A stretch of DNA of 64,000 nucleotides from Cellvibrio sp. UBA7661 (GTDB lineage Bacteria; Pseudomonadota; Gammaproteobacteria; Pseudomonadales; Cellvibrionaceae), in contig DLHT01000011.1 in assembly GCA_002483365.1 (NCBI GenBank), positions 1 to 64,000 of the forward strand. The letters run 5' to 3'. Below, piece after piece: positions 8,442 through 17,008 of the stretch (within the stretch, counting starts at the first letter, position 1; the number at the start of each line of letters is the position of its first letter). A program made the position numbers and the translations under genes. The notes under the pieces were generated by a model that saw only the letters and a program-made list of their open reading frames with translations, made no database searches and was not told where the DNA came from.

Positions 8442-8972
8442 ATGCGTAAACGAATTGCGATTGATATGGACGAGACTATCTGCGATACCATGGCTCGTCA
8501 TCTTGACTGGTACAACACCGAGTTTCAGCAAAATCTCACCAAAGCTGATTTGCGTGGAAAAAAGATTTATCACATTGTGCCCGAAGAGCATCAGGCTCGT
8601 GTGCGCGCTTACCCTGACATTCCTGCATTTTTTGAAGAAATACCGCCTTATCCCCATGCTATCGAGGTCATCGCTGAATTACATGAGCGTTATGATATTT
8701 TGATTGCCACGGCCGCGATGGAGCATCCAACTTCGTTTACGCCCAAGTACGAATGGCTGCGCAAGTACTTACCTTTTTTATCGCCGATGAATTTTATTTT
8801 TTGTGGCAAGAAAAATGTGGTGCAAGCGGATTTTCTGATCGATGACAGCTCACGTCACTTTGATGGATTTGTAGGGCAGGGAGTTTTGTTTTCGGCTCCG
8901 CACAATCTGCTCGAACCAGCTGATGTGCGCGTAAACAATTGGCAGGAAGTGCGCGATTATTTCAGGGAATAA
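8442..8972 (+). CDS. 5'(3')-deoxyribonucleotidase (NT5C-type HAD phosphatase)
   Basis: 176 residues with a HAD-superfamily fold. Motif I is IDMDETICDT (residues 6-15; the first Asp is the nucleophile). Motif II is around ILIATAAM, and the late acidic motif is ADFLIDDSSRHF. The arrangement fits the NT5C family that dephosphorylates deoxyribonucleoside monophosphates. The start has a strong ribosome site (GGGGGAG). It lies just downstream of the fabV terminator, so it needs its own promoter. It converges with the signal peptidase gene 21 bp away. Confidence 0.88.
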   Translation: MRKRIAIDMDETICDTMARHLDWYNTEFQQNLTKADLRGKKIYHIVPEEHQARVRAYPDIPAFFEEIPPYPHAIEVIAELHERYDILIATAAMEHPTSFTPKYEWLRKYLPFLSPMNFIFCGKKNVVQADFLIDDSSRHFDGFVGQGVLFSAPHNLLEPADVRVNNWQEVRDYFRE

Positions 8973-8993
8973 TCGCGCCGGGTACAAGGTACG

Positions 8994-9623
8994 TTATTTT
9001 AAGTCTTTTAAAAAACGGTCACTGCGGGGTAAAAAGTAATTGTCGTAGTCCAATGACAATACTACCCCGCGCGAACGGCCTACGAATTCACTGCGCGGTA
9101 CAAAACCGATAACGCGCGAATCCGCACTGTGGTCGCGATTATCGCCAAGCATTAAATAGTGATCAGCAGGGACGGTAACCGCATCAAAACTGGCGAAAGA
9201 TGATGCCGGTGATTCAATCCGCAGTAAATGAGTTTTGCCCGGCAGTTGCTCCAACTGGTCGCCCAGCATTAGCGGTTGATAGTTGACGGCCTCGCCGTTG
9301 ATAAAAAGACGGTTGTTTTTCATGGCGATGGTATCGCCGGGTACACCAATCACACGTTTTACCAACCGCTTGCCTGCTGCTTTGGATTCAAAAACAGCAA
9401 TATCGCCGCGCGCAGGATCGGCAATTTTATACAATGAAACGGTAGTGAATGGGATGCGCAGGTCATAAGCCATCTTGTTGACACTGATCCTGTCGCCCTC
9501 AATCAAGGTGGGTTTCATAGAGCCGCTGGGCACATCATTCCAATCGGCAATCGCACTACGAAAGCAAAACATCAATAATAAAAAAACGAAAAATGTACGA
9601 TTTTCTTTCCAGAAATATTTCAT
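8994..9623 (-). CDS. Signal peptidase I, LepB-like
   Basis: 209 residues. One N-terminal membrane helix (residues 10-27) is followed by the catalytic Ser35 in VPSGSMKPTL, the general-base Lys89 in LVKRVIGVPGD, and the conserved box LMLGDNRDHSADSR. It cleaves signal peptides at the outer face of the inner membrane. It is shorter than classical LepB (two helices, about 280-320 residues), and the long insertion is reduced, so this may be a second, specialised signal peptidase. The start at 9623 has AAGGAA eight bases upstream; longer frames from 9950 would run through the neighbouring divergent gene's leader. Confidence 0.93.
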   Translation of the reverse strand: MKYFWKENRTFFVFLLLMFCFRSAIADWNDVPSGSMKPTLIEGDRISVNKMAYDLRIPFTTVSLYKIADPARGDIAVFESKAAGKRLVKRVIGVPGDTIAMKNNRLFINGEAVNYQPLMLGDQLEQLPGKTHLLRIESPASSFASFDAVTVPADHYLMLGDNRDHSADSRVIGFVPRSEFVGRSRGVVLSLDYDNYFLPRSDRFLKDLK

Positions 9624-9768
9624 CGCGCTGTTCCTTGAAATGGGACCTGAAGTTGCGGCCTTGAGTTGTAGTTGGGTTGAACTAGGCTTGGGAATACACA
9701 AAAATGCGCAATTGTTATGGCGCATCTTTATGACATTGGGGTCATGTGCGAGTTCACAGGTTAAGTCG

Positions 9769-10677
9769 ATGGGTTTACTGAATAATTTGCGTGGCATTTT
9801 GCTCACTGCCATTTTTTCGATCACTATCAGCATGGTTGCCGTGCCGGCAGTGTTTTTTGCACTGGTCAAGCTATTACTTCCTGTGCCAGCGCTGAGGCGT
9901 GCTATTGACCGGCTGTTGGATGCCATCTCCAACCTTTGGATTATCTTCAATACCTGGCAACAGACCTATACCTTACCGACGCAGGTAGACGTGGACGGGC
10001 TAGGCGATTTGAGCCGGGATGAGTGGTATATGCTGGTTGCTAACCATCAATCCTGGACGGATATATTGGTGCTGGTGCGCGCGTTTAATGCCCGTATTCC
10101 GGGGGTGAAGTTTTTCTTCAAGCAGAGTTTGCTCTGGGTACCGGTCTTGGGTTTGGCGCTCTGGGGGCTGGATTTTCCTTATATGCGCCGTTACTCCAAA
10201 GCCAAACTGGCGCGGCATCCGGAACTGAAAGGGAAGGATGTTGAACAGACCCGTAAGGCCTGTGAACGTTTTCGCCATCATCCGGTAACGATTATTAACT
10301 TCATGGAAGGCACGCGGTTTACGCCTGGAAAACATCAACAGCAGCAATCCCCCTATCGCCATTTATTGATGCCCAGAGCGGGTGGTTTGGCGTTTACCCT
10401 GGCGGCGATGGATGGACAATTGCATCGCTTACTGGATGTCACCATCCTCTATCCGGAAGGTATTCCCACCTACTGGGATTATGCCTGCGGGCGGGTCAAG
10501 CAGATCAAGGTGCATATCCACCAACGTTCTATCCCTGCGGAGTTAATCGGTGATTACACTGAAGATGCGCAATTCCGCGCACAATTCCAGCAATGGGTAA
10601 ATGAGCTGTGGCGGCAAAAAGATGAGCAGATTGAACTGATGAAACAGGAGTACATGAAAAAAGCGCCTAAAAATTAA
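9769..10677 (+). CDS. 1-acylglycerol-3-phosphate acyltransferase-like protein (YihG type)
   Basis: 302 residues, about the size of E. coli YihG. An N-terminal membrane segment (residues 8-35) is followed by a PlsC domain: motif I is NHQSWTD with His93 and Asp98, and motif III is FMEGTRFTP. It transfers acyl chains to lysophosphatidic acid-type acceptors at the inner membrane. The chosen start is the first ATG that begins at the membrane helix. It has no strong ribosome site, so the start is moderately certain. It is divergent from the signal peptidase gene. Confidence 0.87.
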   Translation: MGLLNNLRGILLTAIFSITISMVAVPAVFFALVKLLLPVPALRRAIDRLLDAISNLWIIFNTWQQTYTLPTQVDVDGLGDLSRDEWYMLVANHQSWTDILVLVRAFNARIPGVKFFFKQSLLWVPVLGLALWGLDFPYMRRYSKAKLARHPELKGKDVEQTRKACERFRHHPVTIINFMEGTRFTPGKHQQQQSPYRHLLMPRAGGLAFTLAAMDGQLHRLLDVTILYPEGIPTYWDYACGRVKQIKVHIHQRSIPAELIGDYTEDAQFRAQFQQWVNELWRQKDEQIELMKQEYMKKAPKN

Positions 10678-10764
10678 ACTAGGAAAGACCTCGCTGTTGA
10701 CGTTATTCTAAGTGTTGGGCCATGTGTAATCGCATTTGGTTACCTAACATCATAGGAGGGCTGC

Positions 10765-10989
10765 ATGTTTTACACACTGAGTGATCTCTTTGCCAAGCTA
10801 GGCCTGCCTAATTCTCCTGCTGCGATAGAGGCTTTTATTGAAAAGCATCGCCCGTTACTTCAAGCCGAGCCTTTGGCCGGTGCCTCTTTTTGGACTGCCG
10901 AACAAGCGGCATTCCTGCGTGAAGCCCGTCAGGAATACTCTGACTGGGCAGAAGTTGTGGATGAGTTGAACTGCTTGTTGCGCGACTAG
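10765..10989 (+). CDS. DUF2789 family protein
   Basis: 74 residues matching the DUF2789 pattern: LSDLFAKLGLPNS at the start, FIEKHRPL in the middle and AAFLREARQEYSDWAEVVDELN near the end. Function is unknown; the family is small, cytoplasmic and acidic. The ribosome site TAGGAGGG lies before the ATG. It ends just before a hairpin terminator. Confidence 0.88.
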   Translation: MFYTLSDLFAKLGLPNSPAAIEAFIEKHRPLLQAEPLAGASFWTAEQAAFLREARQEYSDWAEVVDELNCLLRD

Positions 10990-11012
10990 GATCTTCCTGT
11001 CTTGATACTGAA

Positions 11013-11037
11013 GACCGGCCTGTGCGCCGGTCGTTTT
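11013..11037 (+). terminator. Terminator after the DUF2789 gene
   Basis: A 7-bp GC-rich stem GACCGGC/GCCGGTC (11013-11019 and 11026-11032) followed by GTTTT. It lies before the DUF481 start and argues against the longer in-frame upstream start of that gene. Confidence 0.8.
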
Positions 11038-11103
11038 CATTTGGTCGTCAGCTTTTCTATGTTATGGTTCGGCTCTCCAAATGAAGACGTAACAGGAAAT
11101 ATT

Positions 11104-11871
11104 ATGCATAAATTGACACTACTACTAACGATGACTGCTCTGGCGACTGCCAGCTATGCCGATGAAAAAAAGCGGCCCTGGGATGTTGAAGTGGATGTGG
11201 GGGCAATCGCAACCTCGGGCAACACGGAAACGACCAGTCTGCAATTTAAAGTAGATGCCAAACAAAATCTGGAAAAGTGGGAAAATCAATACGTATTCAA
11301 CTCGCTGTTCAAAGAGGATGAAGTCTCCCAGGATGATGGCACAAGCAGTACAGAAAAAACGGCTGAAAAATATTTTGGTTCAGCAAAATTTGCTTATTTA
11401 TTGGGCGTAGAAAAATCCTATCTCTTTGGTTTTGGCTCTTACACCGATGACAAGTTTGGTGCCTATCGCACCTATACAACCCTGGCGCTGGGTTATGGTG
11501 ATTGGTTGTATTCAAGCCCTACATTTAATTGGTTTGTGGAAGCGGGTCCCGGTTATTTTGAAGGCGAAAAAGTGATCGAAAGTGCGGATGAAAACCTGCC
11601 CGATACGATTAGCAACGAGAGCGGCGCAATCCTGCGTGCGGCAACTGCACTGGAATGGAAAATTACCGACAATGCAGAGTTTAAACAAACGGTCAGTGTT
11701 GAATCCGGTGCGGACAATACCCGTACCGTCAGTGAGACTTCACTGGCGACATCTATTAACGGCAGCATGAAAATGAAAGTCGGCTTTACGGTTGCTAACG
11801 ATACTGACGTAGCGCCAGGCAAAGAAAAAACAGATACAACGACCTTTATCAATCTGGTTTATTCGTTTTAA
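11104..11871 (+). CDS. DUF481 (YdiY-like) outer-membrane protein
   Basis: 255 residues. The signal peptide MHKLTLLLTMTALATASYA is followed by a repeated alternating pattern typical of an outer-membrane beta-barrel, with the DUF481 opening WDVEVDVGAIATSGNTETTS. It ends in a C-terminal aromatic (NLVYSF), the usual barrel signal. Relatives are called salt-induced outer-membrane proteins; the function is unknown. The ATG at 11104 follows AGGAAAT. It is a single gene. Confidence 0.9.
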   Translation: MHKLTLLLTMTALATASYADEKKRPWDVEVDVGAIATSGNTETTSLQFKVDAKQNLEKWENQYVFNSLFKEDEVSQDDGTSSTEKTAEKYFGSAKFAYLLGVEKSYLFGFGSYTDDKFGAYRTYTTLALGYGDWLYSSPTFNWFVEAGPGYFEGEKVIESADENLPDTISNESGAILRAATALEWKITDNAEFKQTVSVESGADNTRTVSETSLATSINGSMKMKVGFTVANDTDVAPGKEKTDTTTFINLVYSF

Positions 11872-11942
11872 CGTTTGTCCACTCTCATTGCTCGTGTTTG
11901 CGCCTGATGGTCTTTCCGTTAGGCGCGCATTGTCCGGATCGT

Positions 11943-11948
11943 TATAAT
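11943..11948 (+). promoter_or_regulatory. Probable lpxL -10 box
   Basis: TATAAT lies 31 bases before the acyltransferase start. The -35 region (TTAGGC, 18-bp spacing) is weak. Confidence 0.45.
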
Positions 11949-11979
11949 CACATCTACATTCAAATTTTTTGTAATTACT

Positions 11980-12897
11980 ATGTCATCAGCTCATTTTCCC
12001 ACAGCACTGCTTTCACCGCGCCATTGGCTGACATGGATCGGGATAGGTATTTGGTTTTTCATTGCGCAATTGCCTTATTCCTGGCAGATGTCTATGGCGC
12101 GCAGCTTGGCACCTTTGTTAAATCTGAATAAAAAGCGTGTGAATATGGCACGCATTAATTTGCAGTTATGTTTTCCGGAAAAATCTACAGAAGAAATTGA
12201 AATCCTGTTGAAAAAAAATATCGAATCAACCGCAATCGCTATGTTTGAAACCGGTATAGGGTTTTTCTGGGCCAAGTCCCGGTTGCGCAAATTATTTACC
12301 ATCACCGGTGTTGAACATGTAGAGAAAGCAAATGCGGAAGGGCAGGGAGCCATGTTGCTCAGTTTACATTTCACGACGCTGGATATTGGCAGTGCAATGT
12401 TGGGGATTTATGTAAATTACGATGGTATGTATACCCCGCACAAAAATCCCGTCTTTGACTATGTACAAAAGGTGCGACGCGAAGCTTATGCGCCAGGTGG
12501 GATTGCGTTTGCACGTGACAATGTGCGCGCGATGATCTCGCAGTTGCGCAAAGGGCGCATGATTTGGTATGCACCCGATCGTGATCTGGGGGCAAAGGTG
12601 TCTGTTTTTGTTCCTTTTTTTGGTGTGCCTGCAGCCACTGTCACGGCGACGGCCCAATTTGCGCGCATGGGGCGCGCAAAAATTATTCCTTTCTCACAGT
12701 ATCGCCTGGACGATAACAAAGGTTATCAAGTGGTGATCCATCCCCCGTTTGAAAATTATCCAACCGGTGATGAACTGGCAGATACTCGTCGCATTAATGA
12801 ATATTTTGAGCAGGAAATTTTAAAGCACCCGGAGCAATATCTTTGGGCGCAGCCGCGTTTTAAAACGCGGCCAGAAGGTGAACCTAAAGTGTATTGA
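11980..12897 (+). CDS. lpxL: Lipid A biosynthesis lauroyl acyltransferase (LpxL/HtrB family)
   Basis: 305 residues, the usual size. There is an N-terminal membrane helix (about residues 15-35). The LpxL/LpxM catalytic pair is LHFTTLD (H-x4-D, near residue 130). The conserved GRMIWYAPDRDLG and VPFFGVPAAT segments are present. It adds a secondary acyl chain to Kdo2-lipid IVA at the inner membrane. LpxL and its paralogue LpxP cannot be told apart by eye. The stop codon lies one base from the stop of the convergent CvpA-like gene. Confidence 0.9.
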   Translation: MSSAHFPTALLSPRHWLTWIGIGIWFFIAQLPYSWQMSMARSLAPLLNLNKKRVNMARINLQLCFPEKSTEEIEILLKKNIESTAIAMFETGIGFFWAKSRLRKLFTITGVEHVEKANAEGQGAMLLSLHFTTLDIGSAMLGIYVNYDGMYTPHKNPVFDYVQKVRREAYAPGGIAFARDNVRAMISQLRKGRMIWYAPDRDLGAKVSVFVPFFGVPAATVTATAQFARMGRAKIIPFSQYRLDDNKGYQVVIHPPFENYPTGDELADTRRINEYFEQEILKHPEQYLWAQPRFKTRPEGEPKVY

Positions 12898-12898
12898 G

Positions 12899-14080
12899 TT
12901 ATTTGGGCTTGTCTGAATAGTGGACTTGCCCTTTATCGTCAGTCCATCGATAGATTGTTGTTGCCGGTTTTTTCTCTTCTTCTACGCGGGGTGTTAGCGG
13001 ATTATTTTCGTTTGCATCCTGTACTTCATAGTTGCCCATACCGTTTGCGGCAGGGGTATTGTTATCGAAAATAATAGCCGCTAATTGATTGAGTTTCGGA
13101 TTCGCCAATAAAGGCAATTTGTTGGTTGAATTCAGTTGTTGTTGAAACTCAGGGTCGTTGATGATTGCGATAACACGCGGGTCATGTTTAATTGTCTGCG
13201 CACGCCTCCATGCCGTCACCATTTTTTCTGCAGCCACTTGTGAGCCTTCGTCACTGGTTACATCAGATTGTGATAAGAGCGCTTGTACACTGGGATTGTT
13301 CATCATTTCCTTGAAGGCCGGATCGCGCATAAGTGCGTGAGTATCGCCAGTGGTAAGAATGGATTGGATTTTCTCATCGGCAATGAGATTTTTCATTTGT
13401 CCATTATTGGCCACTTGTTGGACGTGCGAGAGCATGGACTGTGGGTCTTGTACAAAGGCTTTGGTAATTTGTGTAGCGGTTTGGTCATGTAGAGCCAAAT
13501 CTACGGCTGTTGCTGCTGCGGAGCCTATTAATTTCTTGGCACTGGCTTCAATGAATGAATCATTATGTTGGGCAAGATCCTGAATGCGCGGGACATTTGT
13601 AGCCGTTTGACTATTCACTTGCGCCGTTGAATCCACAGCAGATAAATAATCACCGCCACCACTTGAGTGCTGATCGGGAAGTATTGGTGTTTTGGGCGTG
13701 AATATCAGGCCAAGGATATACACCGCTAACAATCCGACCAATGCGCCCATCAACACACCGACACCGGCACCGCCGATTTTAGAACCGACGTTGATGGCGT
13801 CGCTTTCGGGAATCAAACGGGCAATACCACTCAACAATAAGCTCACCAACAGACTGACCAGTAAAAAGATACCTGTCCCAGCGATGAAATACACAATCAG
13901 TCCGTCCAACGCAGTGTGCTGCATCAATAATCCCGCAACAGGCTTGGTAAAAATAATTGCCGCCGGGTAGGCCACTATCCAGCCCAAAATGCGGGTGATG
14001 GAGCTAATAAATCCTTTCTGATAGCCGCGCCAGGTAAAAAAGGCGAGCAGCCCAAAGAAGACGATAGTGGTAATAGACAT
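12899..14080 (-). CDS. CvpA-family membrane protein with C-terminal DUF4124 domain
   Basis: 393 residues. The N-terminal 145 residues hold four hydrophobic helices and look like CvpA, the colicin V production/envelope protein. A long, mostly helical, polar periplasmic stretch follows. It ends in a DUF4124 motif (IYRWTDDKGQVHYSDKPK). CvpA alone is about 160-190 residues; this extended, DUF4124-tailed form is known in some gammaproteobacteria but is not characterised. It starts at an ATG 18 bp below AGGAAC. Confidence 0.85.
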   Translation of the reverse strand: MSITTIVFFGLLAFFTWRGYQKGFISSITRILGWIVAYPAAIIFTKPVAGLLMQHTALDGLIVYFIAGTGIFLLVSLLVSLLLSGIARLIPESDAINVGSKIGGAGVGVLMGALVGLLAVYILGLIFTPKTPILPDQHSSGGGDYLSAVDSTAQVNSQTATNVPRIQDLAQHNDSFIEASAKKLIGSAAATAVDLALHDQTATQITKAFVQDPQSMLSHVQQVANNGQMKNLIADEKIQSILTTGDTHALMRDPAFKEMMNNPSVQALLSQSDVTSDEGSQVAAEKMVTAWRRAQTIKHDPRVIAIINDPEFQQQLNSTNKLPLLANPKLNQLAAIIFDNNTPAANGMGNYEVQDANENNPLTPRVEEEKKPATTIYRWTDDKGQVHYSDKPK

Positions 14081-14254
14081 GTCCGGTTCCTTATCGAGGG
14101 CGCGAAGATCAAAAATGAGTTGCGCAGATTATTGTGCATTCTCGCACTGACACGATAGCGGAGACTGACGAATTCGTTAACCACGTTTGTGGATCGCGCT
14201 TTCACTATGTTTAGCTGCAGATCATTAAATAGACATAATGTTTATGAAAATTAT

Positions 14255-14283
14255 TTGACAGCGCTGTCATCAAGGATTACATT
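14255..14283 (+). promoter_or_regulatory. Promoter of the serC leader
   Basis: A perfect TTGACA (14255-14260), a 17-bp spacer and TACATT (14278-14283). Transcription would begin near 14290, about 45 bases before the leader peptide. Confidence 0.7.
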
Positions 14284-14335
14284 ATTAACCATTGATCAAG
14301 TGTCCTTACTCGGAGTGCAGTCCGGGGGAGCGCAA

Positions 14336-14371
14336 ATGGTTAATGGTCTCTCACCGTCGATGTCTGGTTGA
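14336..14371 (+). CDS. Serine-rich leader peptide (11 residues)
   Basis: The frame reads MVNGLSPSMSG and stops at TGA. Three of the eleven codons are serine (TCA, TCG, TCT), and glycine makes two more. A strong ribosome site GGGGGAG lies five bases before the ATG. The peptide ends inside a hairpin (14355-14381), is followed by a Rho-independent terminator (14391-14419), and lies upstream of serC. This is the layout of an amino-acid attenuator, so the peptide would sense charged tRNA-Ser (or Gly). Inference from layout; no such serC attenuator is known to me. Confidence 0.6.
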   Translation: MVNGLSPSMSG

Positions 14372-14381
14372 TGCATCGACG
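14355..14381 (+). promoter_or_regulatory. Pause/antiterminator-like hairpin in the serC leader
   Basis: CGTCGATG (14355-14362) is the exact complement of CATCGACG (14374-14381), giving an 8-bp stem over the last serine codons and the stop codon of the leader peptide. A ribosome stalled at the TCG or TCT codon would block it. I could not identify a full antiterminator that pairs with the terminator arm. Confidence 0.55.
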
Positions 14382-14390
14382 TCTCCCTGC

Positions 14391-14419
14391 GCCTTCTGGA
14401 TTCCAGAAGGCTTTTTTTT
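14391..14419 (+). terminator. Leader terminator (attenuator) upstream of serC
   Basis: A 9-bp stem GCCTTCTGG/CCAGAAGGC (14391-14399 and 14403-14411) with a 3-nt loop and eight T. It would end transcription about 195 bases before serC. Confidence 0.93.
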
Positions 14420-14614
14420 GTCTGCTAATTCCGTGCGATGCGCTTTTTACGGGCGATTAACTTGTTGCTGGCTAGGTTATTTGATGCGTAGCTGGCATAA
14501 TCGGCACCCCCGATTTTTCCGGGTTTGCCTTTGTGAGCATTCAAGGCGAGCCCTGTGTGGCGGGCACTGTCAGTCAACTGGCGGCCCGCTTTTCCTGTCA
14601 GCTAGAGGATTACC

Positions 14615-15730
14615 ATGAAGCCAGCAGTAAAACCCCGCAATCCCAATTTCTCGTCTGGTCCTTGCAGCAAGCGTCCGGGTTACAGTTTGGATCAATTAGA
14701 TGTCTCTACCTTGGGGCGCTCGCACCGTTCCACTATCGGTAAAGCGGCATTGCAGCGCGCATGTGAGGATACGGCTGAATTGCTTGGTTTACCGGAAGGC
14801 TACCGCGTCGGTGTGGTTCCCGGCTCGGATACCGGTGCAGTGGAGATGGCCATGTGGTCGCTGCTCGGCCAACGCGGAGTAGATATTCTGCAATGGGAAT
14901 CCTTCGGTAAAGGCTGGCTGAGCGATGCCACCAAAGAATTGAAGTTAACAGTAAATGCGCATGAAGCGGATTACGGTCTGCTGCCTGATTTGTCCAAAGT
15001 GAATTTCGATAACGACGTTATCTTCACCTGGAACGGTACTACCTCGGGTGTGAAAGTGCCTAATGGCGACTGGATTCCTGCCGATCGCAAAGGTTTAACC
15101 ATTTGTGATGCAACATCTGCTGTGTTTGCGATGGAAATGCCATGGGATAAGCTCGACGTTATTACCTACAGCTGGCAGAAAGTGTTAGGCGGTGAAGGTG
15201 CGCACGGCATGTTGATTTTGAGCCCGCGTGCCGTTGAGCGTTTGGAAACCTACAAGCCAAGCTGGCCAATGCCAAAATTATTCCGTATGACCAGCGGTGG
15301 TAAGTTGCAAGAAGGCATTTTCAAAGGCGATACCATTAATACACCTTCTATGCTGGCAGTGGCCGATTATTTGGATGCACTGGATTGGGTCCGTGCAATC
15401 GGCGGCGTTAAAGAAACTATCGCCCGTTCCAACGCTAACCTTGAGGTATTGAAAAAGTTTGTTGCAGCGAATGATTGGATTGATTTTCTGGCACAAACGC
15501 CGGAAACCCTGTCAAACACCTCTGTATGTTTCACCTTGAAAGCAACACCGGATCAGGTAAAAGCTATGATCAAGCTGCTCGATAAAGAAGGTGTTGCTTA
15601 CGACATCGGCGCTTACCGCGATGCGCCACCAGGGTTGCGTATCTGGTGTGGTGCTACTGTAGATGCTGCCGATCTTGAAGCGGTACTGCCTTGGCTGACA
15701 TGGGCTTATAACGAAGCCACCGCTGCTTGA
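14615..15730 (+). CDS. serC: Phosphoserine aminotransferase, alphaproteobacterial/archaeal-type SerC
   Basis: 371 residues. PLP enzyme converting 3-phosphohydroxypyruvate and glutamate to phosphoserine and 2-oxoglutarate. The PLP lysine is Lys189 in TYSWQKVLGGEGAHG. The N-terminal FSSGPCSKRPGYSLDQL marks the second SerC subfamily (as in alphaproteobacteria and Methanosarcina) rather than the E. coli form. It is followed by serA after a hairpin terminator, so the two serine enzymes are adjacent and co-directional. A leader with attenuator features precedes it. The start has AGAGGAT. Confidence 0.94.
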   Translation: MKPAVKPRNPNFSSGPCSKRPGYSLDQLDVSTLGRSHRSTIGKAALQRACEDTAELLGLPEGYRVGVVPGSDTGAVEMAMWSLLGQRGVDILQWESFGKGWLSDATKELKLTVNAHEADYGLLPDLSKVNFDNDVIFTWNGTTSGVKVPNGDWIPADRKGLTICDATSAVFAMEMPWDKLDVITYSWQKVLGGEGAHGMLILSPRAVERLETYKPSWPMPKLFRMTSGGKLQEGIFKGDTINTPSMLAVADYLDALDWVRAIGGVKETIARSNANLEVLKKFVAANDWIDFLAQTPETLSNTSVCFTLKATPDQVKAMIKLLDKEGVAYDIGAYRDAPPGLRIWCGATVDAADLEAVLPWLTWAYNEATAA

Positions 15731-15751
15731 TGAATTGATATTGATCGAATC

Positions 15752-15777
15752 AGGCCGTGTTTTTACACGGCCTTTTT
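15752..15777 (+). terminator. Hairpin terminator between serC and serA
   Basis: A 9-bp stem AGGCCGTGT/ACACGGCCT (15752-15760 and 15765-15773), a TTTT loop and a T run. It would lower or end readthrough into serA, which begins 25 bases later. Confidence 0.85.
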
Positions 15778-15801
15778 GTTCGCCGACTTGAGGAAGAGAC
15801 C

Positions 15802-16977
15802 ATGTTTAAAATAAAAACCTACAACGCTATTTCAGTAAAAGGCTTAAACCGTTTTCCGCGCGACAAATATGAAGTTGCCAGCGATATTGGCGCACCGGAT
15901 GCCTACATCCTGCGCAGCCACAAATTACACGGCGAGCCGCTGCCTGAATCCGTAAAAGCCGTTGCACGTGCAGGTGCGGGTACCAACAATGTGCCTGTCG
16001 AGGAATACACCAAAAAAGGCGTAGTGGTATTCAATTCTCCTGGTGCCAATGCGAACGCGGTAAAAGAATTGGTGCTTGCAGGTATGTTGCTCGGTTCGCG
16101 TGGAATTGTGTCGGGCATGCAGTATGTGAATGGTTTAACACACATGACTGATGCGGACGAAATGTCAAAATTGCTGGAAAAAGAAAAATCCAATTTTGCC
16201 GGTATGGAAATTCAAGGTAAAACGCTGGGTATTGTCGGATTGGGAGCAATCGGCTCCTTGATTGCCGATGCTGCACTTGCGTTAGGCATGAATGTCGTTG
16301 GTTTTGATCCTGCATTATCCGTTGAAGCTGCATGGCGTTTGCCAAATCAGGTTGGCCGTATGGAAAACCTGCAATCGTTACTGGCTCGTTCTGATTTCAT
16401 CACTTTACACGTCCCGGCCATTCCACAAACCAAACACCTTATTAATGCTGATACGTTAAAAGTGTGCAAGAAGGGCGCAGTGTTGTTGAATTTCGCACGT
16501 GAAGCCATTGTGGATGCGCACGCAGTTGTCGAAAGTCTGAATGCAGGTCACTTGGGCAAATATATTTGCGATTTCCCTGAGCCGATTTTATTGAATCGCC
16601 CCGATGTATTGGCGATGCCGCACATCGGCGCGAGCACGGAAGAAGCGGAAGAAAACTGCGCGATCATGGCAGCAGACCAGTTGGTGGATTATCTTGAAAA
16701 TGGCAACATCAAAAATTCAGTAAATTTCCCGGCAGTGGCTATGGATCGCAACCAAGGCATTGGCTCGCGCATTACTTTCTCGAATGAGAATGTGTCAGGT
16801 GTACTGGGGCACGTGCTGTCTGTGTTGGCCGACCATAAAGTCAACGTGGTCGACATGGTTAACAAAAGCCGCGGTGATGTTGCCTACAACATTATCGATG
16901 TAGAGCAAGTAGCATCAGCAGCCGTTGTTGATGCGCTGAGCAAAGTCGAACATGTGATCGCGGTGCGGGTCATTTAA
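15802..16977 (+). CDS. serA: D-3-phosphoglycerate dehydrogenase
   Basis: 391 residues. It oxidises 3-phosphoglycerate with NAD+ in the first step of serine synthesis. Visible parts are the Rossmann motif GIVGLGAIGSLIA (near residue 138), the HVPAIPQTKHLI segment, the catalytic MPHIGASTEEAEENCA region with its His, and a C-terminal ACT-like regulatory domain of about 75 residues (SGVLGHVLSVLADHKVNVVD). It is the short SerA form. ATG at 15802 has GAGGAAGAG just upstream; a longer frame would overlap the terminator. Confidence 0.95.
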   Translation: MFKIKTYNAISVKGLNRFPRDKYEVASDIGAPDAYILRSHKLHGEPLPESVKAVARAGAGTNNVPVEEYTKKGVVVFNSPGANANAVKELVLAGMLLGSRGIVSGMQYVNGLTHMTDADEMSKLLEKEKSNFAGMEIQGKTLGIVGLGAIGSLIADAALALGMNVVGFDPALSVEAAWRLPNQVGRMENLQSLLARSDFITLHVPAIPQTKHLINADTLKVCKKGAVLLNFAREAIVDAHAVVESLNAGHLGKYICDFPEPILLNRPDVLAMPHIGASTEEAEENCAIMAADQLVDYLENGNIKNSVNFPAVAMDRNQGIGSRITFSNENVSGVLGHVLSVLADHKVNVVDMVNKSRGDVAYNIIDVEQVASAAVVDALSKVEHVIAVRVI

Positions 16978-17008
16978 TCTTTATTATCAACATGGCGGGG
17001 CAAAGTAG

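Noticed and set aside
14290..14420. Stand-alone small RNA (for example an RsmY/Z-like RNA, as GGA motifs occur)
   Set aside because: Possible, but the ribosome site, the Ser-rich peptide and position ahead of serC fit an attenuator better. I cannot exclude a small RNA.
14292..14618. Plus-strand frame of 108 codons before serC
   Set aside because: It runs through the terminator and has no ribosome site; the short leader peptide in another frame is the better reading.
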